From Persicaria tinctoria (Eukaryota; Streptophyta; Magnoliopsida; Caryophyllales; Polygonaceae), in contig JBANSL010000013.1 in the NCBI GenBank assembly GCA_037127255.1, positions 30,289,688-30,353,687 on the forward strand: a stretch of 64,000 nucleotides of DNA, read 5' to 3'. A program made the position numbers and the translations under genes. Positions within the stretch are counted from its first letter, which is position 1, and each line of letters starts with the position of its first letter. The notes under the pieces are model-generated. The model did not search any database, was not told the origin of the DNA, and worked only from the letters and a program-made list of their open reading frames with translations. Positions 61,110-64,000 of the stretch are shown piece by piece.

Positions 61110-61774
61110 TATGAAGTTGTTTCATCCGGTTTGCCAGCAGCTTGCCCATCCAGTGAAAAGAGTTACCATGTTTACTACGAAATAGGTTTGGCAAGAAGGA
61201 TCGGTTTTGTTGATAGATTGAAACATCAGTTCAGTTCAGTTTGGGATTTGCAGCTTTAAAGGATAGATTAGTAAGATGATATGTTTGTCTAGTTCAAATA
61301 GATTGAAGAAGGCATGTTATGTAATGGAAAGTAGAAATGGTATGGCCATTTACCAAAACTTGTGCTTGAACTGACGAGTGAAGGCTACAAAGCCAAGCTA
61401 CCTCACATCTCGGCAAATCCGCAAATGGGCCTAGTAGAAAACAAGTACATTGATGATGGAATGTAGTTGTCGAACGGTTGTTTCTCAACCAGCTCAGCTT
61501 TGGGCCTAGTAGAAAGCAACACCTCTGTTGGAAAATTGTAAGAATGGTTGAAGACATGAAACCAATTGCAAATGGCATTGCAGTGGCGTGCCGTGTGAAT
61601 TATGTAACCACCATCGCCGATCGTTGAAACATTTCCTTCTGGACTATTCAATCACAATCACAATACATATTTCCAAAATTATTCAATCACAATCAAAATT
61701 ATTTTTGATTGATGATCTAACCACCATTGGCATAGTCCAAGGCTTTTGGGAGGGGGGGAAAAAGGGGGATTTGA
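61110..61774 (+). other. 3' untranslated and intergenic sequence after the ALG1-like gene
   Basis: No further gene is recognised. Two copies of GGGCCTAGTAGAAA (61428 and 61502) suggest a small local duplication. The polyadenylation site was not located. Confidence 0.4.
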
Positions 61775-62735
61775 GACCAACCGATCCGATCCGAGTTAAG
61801 CCCGAACTCGAAAGCAATCCGAACCTAGTAACAACCCGAACCCGATTATATCCGAATGGACATACCCGAAATCAACCCAAATCCCAAAATTGTCCGACCC
61901 GAACATATCCGAAACCCGAAATTACCCAAACCTGATTATACCCGAAATAACCCAAACCCGATTATATCCGAAACTAACGAAAATCTTATCTTTTTCCCTA
62001 AAATACTCAAAACAACCTAAGTATTTGATTACTTAATAATGAATTGTAATATTATCATGCATATAGTATAATTAAATGTAATTTTGTACACCCTCAATTA
62101 AAAAAGTCACTTTTTAGCATTTTTTTAAGATCCCAAAACTATAGAAATATCAATTTTTTGGTCATTTTTAAAATTTTGTAGTTATGAGTAATAAATATGA
62201 AATTAATATTAAAAAATAATATTTTATATAATTTTGAGTTTTGTTTTTAAAAAATGTTGTAAAAAGTGAGAAGACTTACATTTTTTTTTAAAGAATTTAG
62301 TAGTATTGATTAAGAATTGATAAACATTAGCTTAATATATATAGAAAGATAAATATCTAATAGATAAAAAAAATTGATTTGTTTTATCCAATATAATTCT
62401 TGCGGGTTCAATTTGACTGAACCCAATTCGACCAAAACTGTTGTGACCGAAACCCGATTCACCCGAACCCGTTTAGACCGAAATCCGGTTCACCCGAATC
62501 CGTTTAGACCGAAACCCGGTTCACCCGAACCCGTTTAAACCGAAACCCGATTCGCCCGAACTGAATAGGACCCGAAAACCCGATTGTATCTGATAAAATA
62601 CGGCCCGAATAAATTCGACCCGAACCCGATCAGACCCGAATTGTCATCACACCTGATATCCACCCGAGTCCGATATGACCTGAAACCGAATAACCCGAGC
62701 CGAACCCGACCCGGCTCGCCCGATTGCCATCTCTA
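61775..62735. mobile_element. hAT-like non-autonomous remnant
   Basis: Both ends are dense in CCGAACCCGA, ACCCGATT and similar words (61785-61975 and 62405-62725), with an AT-rich middle. The right end read on the minus strand is TAGAGATGGCAATCGGGCGA, a very common plant hAT terminus. The left terminus is not recognisable, so the copy is damaged or truncated there. No transposase is encoded. Confidence 0.7.
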
Positions 62736-63049
62736 ACCACAAACACCTTCATTTCTTATGAAAATAAAATAAAATCAAGCTTCGTCCCATTGTCATGGGG
62801 TCCACCGCCGACGTAGTCTCGACACCATCGCCTTTTGTGATGATTCTTTCCAAAACAACCTTCACTGCAAAGCCGTCTCATCCAACGACGGAGAAGGGTA
62901 ATGTGTTGAAGATGGCCTCTATGTTCCAGATCCGAGATCATTGGGAGCCTTGATCCACAGGAGGAAAATAAATTTTCTTTTTTTATTAGTTTTATAATTT
63001 CATGTTGTGACCAAATCAATAAGGTACTCAACGAATTCTCCTCTCTATC
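62736..63049. other. spacer, nothing recognised
   Basis: A moderately GC-rich block (62790-62940) gives a 91-codon minus-strand frame without recognisable features. The rest is AT-rich. Confidence 0.35.
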
Positions 63050-64000
63050 GGGACAAAAAGTAAATAGACATAAATCACATTTTCAAACAACACTATACGT
63101 AACAACGAATCTGAAAAATACAATACATAACGAACTTGAGATCCCCTATACAAACAACCTGGGGCCTTACCTTGGTTGCCCTGTCATTTATGGTCGCACA
63201 ACCAAGAACACCTTTCAAGATTTATTAACCACAACTAAATCACAACTTCACAAATGGAAAGCTATTTGCTTGTCTCAAGAAAGACGTTGTACTCTGATTA
63301 AAACAACACTCTCGGCAAAACCATTACACCTGATGCAATGTTTCCTATTACCAATAGCGGTACACGTGGAACTGAATAAGATAAATCGAAACTTCTTGTG
63401 AGACAAGGGCCCCAACCACAAACCACTTGTTAGCTGGTTTGAGGTTTGCAAGGATAAATAATATGGGGGTCTAGGCTTCCGAAATTATAAAGATATGAAC
63501 AAAGGACTACAACTGAAACTAATATGGAAAATTTTGGCGGAACCACATAACCCATGGGTCTCCATTGTTACATAAAAATACCTTAAAAACCAGGATATAC
63601 TACATTATCATAAAAAGGGAGATTCGTCTTGGCAATGGAATCAGCTTACCAAACTAATACCCCTGTTTAAGGAGGGCTTACAATGGTCAATATATAGGAA
63701 ATGATAGAAGCATAAACTTATGAAACGATCACTGGTTTGGTGATTCACCACTCATCACAAAGCTCCATATTGACCAACACATACACATTGATACGCAAGT
63801 AACAATTCAACAATTTATAATAGAAGACAAGGTTTGGGATTTAGAAAAACTAAACACAACCTACCAAAGAAAGTAATAAATTCAATAACAATCACCCCAA
63901 TCCCCAAAAACATCCATATAGATAGACTCTACTGGAAATGTAGTAAAAATGGTTGGTTCTCTACCAGCTCTGCAATTGAAATGATTAACAATTTTAAGCA
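63050..64000 (+). pseudogene. LINE ORF2 C-terminal part, continues past window
   Basis: Plus-strand text reads LGPYLGCPVIYGRTTKNTFQ, SQLHKWKAICLSQERRCTLI and GGLGFRNYKDMNKGLQLKLI, the region between LINE reverse transcriptase and the zinc-binding domain (LG.YLG.P, W....LS..GR..LI). A piece just before (FSNNT) is in another frame. Several stops interrupt it (for example after NRNFL near 63402 and at 63460). It belongs to a different LINE copy from the one at 29.4 kb. Confidence 0.85.

Noticed and set aside
62756..63031. 91-codon minus-strand ORF
   Set aside because: No recognisable motif, flanked by transposon remnants on both sides.

Overview
This is a repeat-dominated stretch of a plant nuclear genome, most likely a eudicot. 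The signs are SIRE-type Ty1-copia, Athila-type and other Ty3-gypsy LTR elements, L1-type LINEs, hAT, Mutator-like and PIF/Harbinger-like DNA transposons, eroded fragments resembling plant alpha-tubulin and cinnamate 4-hydroxylase, and one 16-exon host gene. That gene encodes an ALG1-like mannosyltransferase (TURAN type, 56019-61109), and it is the only intact multi-exon gene I can support.

Layout. 1-6997: 3' part of a decayed SIRE-like copia element (gag knuckle, protease, integrase, RT, RNase H, third ORF, 3' LTR). 7255-8145: a SINE-like unit and the tail of a LINE. 8465-9790: a non-autonomous element with long inverted repeats and a GC-rich interior. 10331-11090: three ~257-bp tandem repeats fused to a 5'-truncated Athila-like element (copy A, 11092-17370). 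17880-20115: a hierarchical satellite. 20.5-28.3 kb: inverted arms of short TGATGACA-like repeats, with an alpha-tubulin exon fragment just outside the left arm and a possible B3-domain exon inside. 28592-29266: a small inverted-repeat element carrying a cinnamate 4-hydroxylase fragment. 29440-37680: a LINE split by Athila-like copy B (31156-37175, minus strand) with a clean 5-bp target duplication. 37703-48722: a second LTR element with ~3-kb LTRs and no recognisable coding domains (minus strand). 49926-55856: a three-deep nest, a hAT transposon (8-bp duplication) inside a Mutator-like element (9-bp duplication) inside a PIF/Harbinger-like element. 56019-61109: the host gene. 61775-62735: a hAT-like remnant. 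63050-64000: another LINE fragment that runs off the window.

The strongest unexplained signal is a perfect 10-bp palindrome, TCGATATCGA (often CTCGATATCGAG), scattered about forty times through both Athila-like copies and, as far as I can see, nowhere else in the window. It lies in U3 and U5 of the LTRs and also in the coding linkers around the protease. There it is read in all three frames (SIS, DID/DIE, RYR), so it looks maintained as DNA and not as protein. One LTR carries a seven-unit tandem array where its sister LTR has two. Both copies keep gag and protease sequence but lack RT and RNase H, so the family here consists of non-autonomous derivatives. A second notable signal is the hAT element, which encodes a separate 76-residue BED-finger protein with its own TATA box upstream of a decayed transposase.
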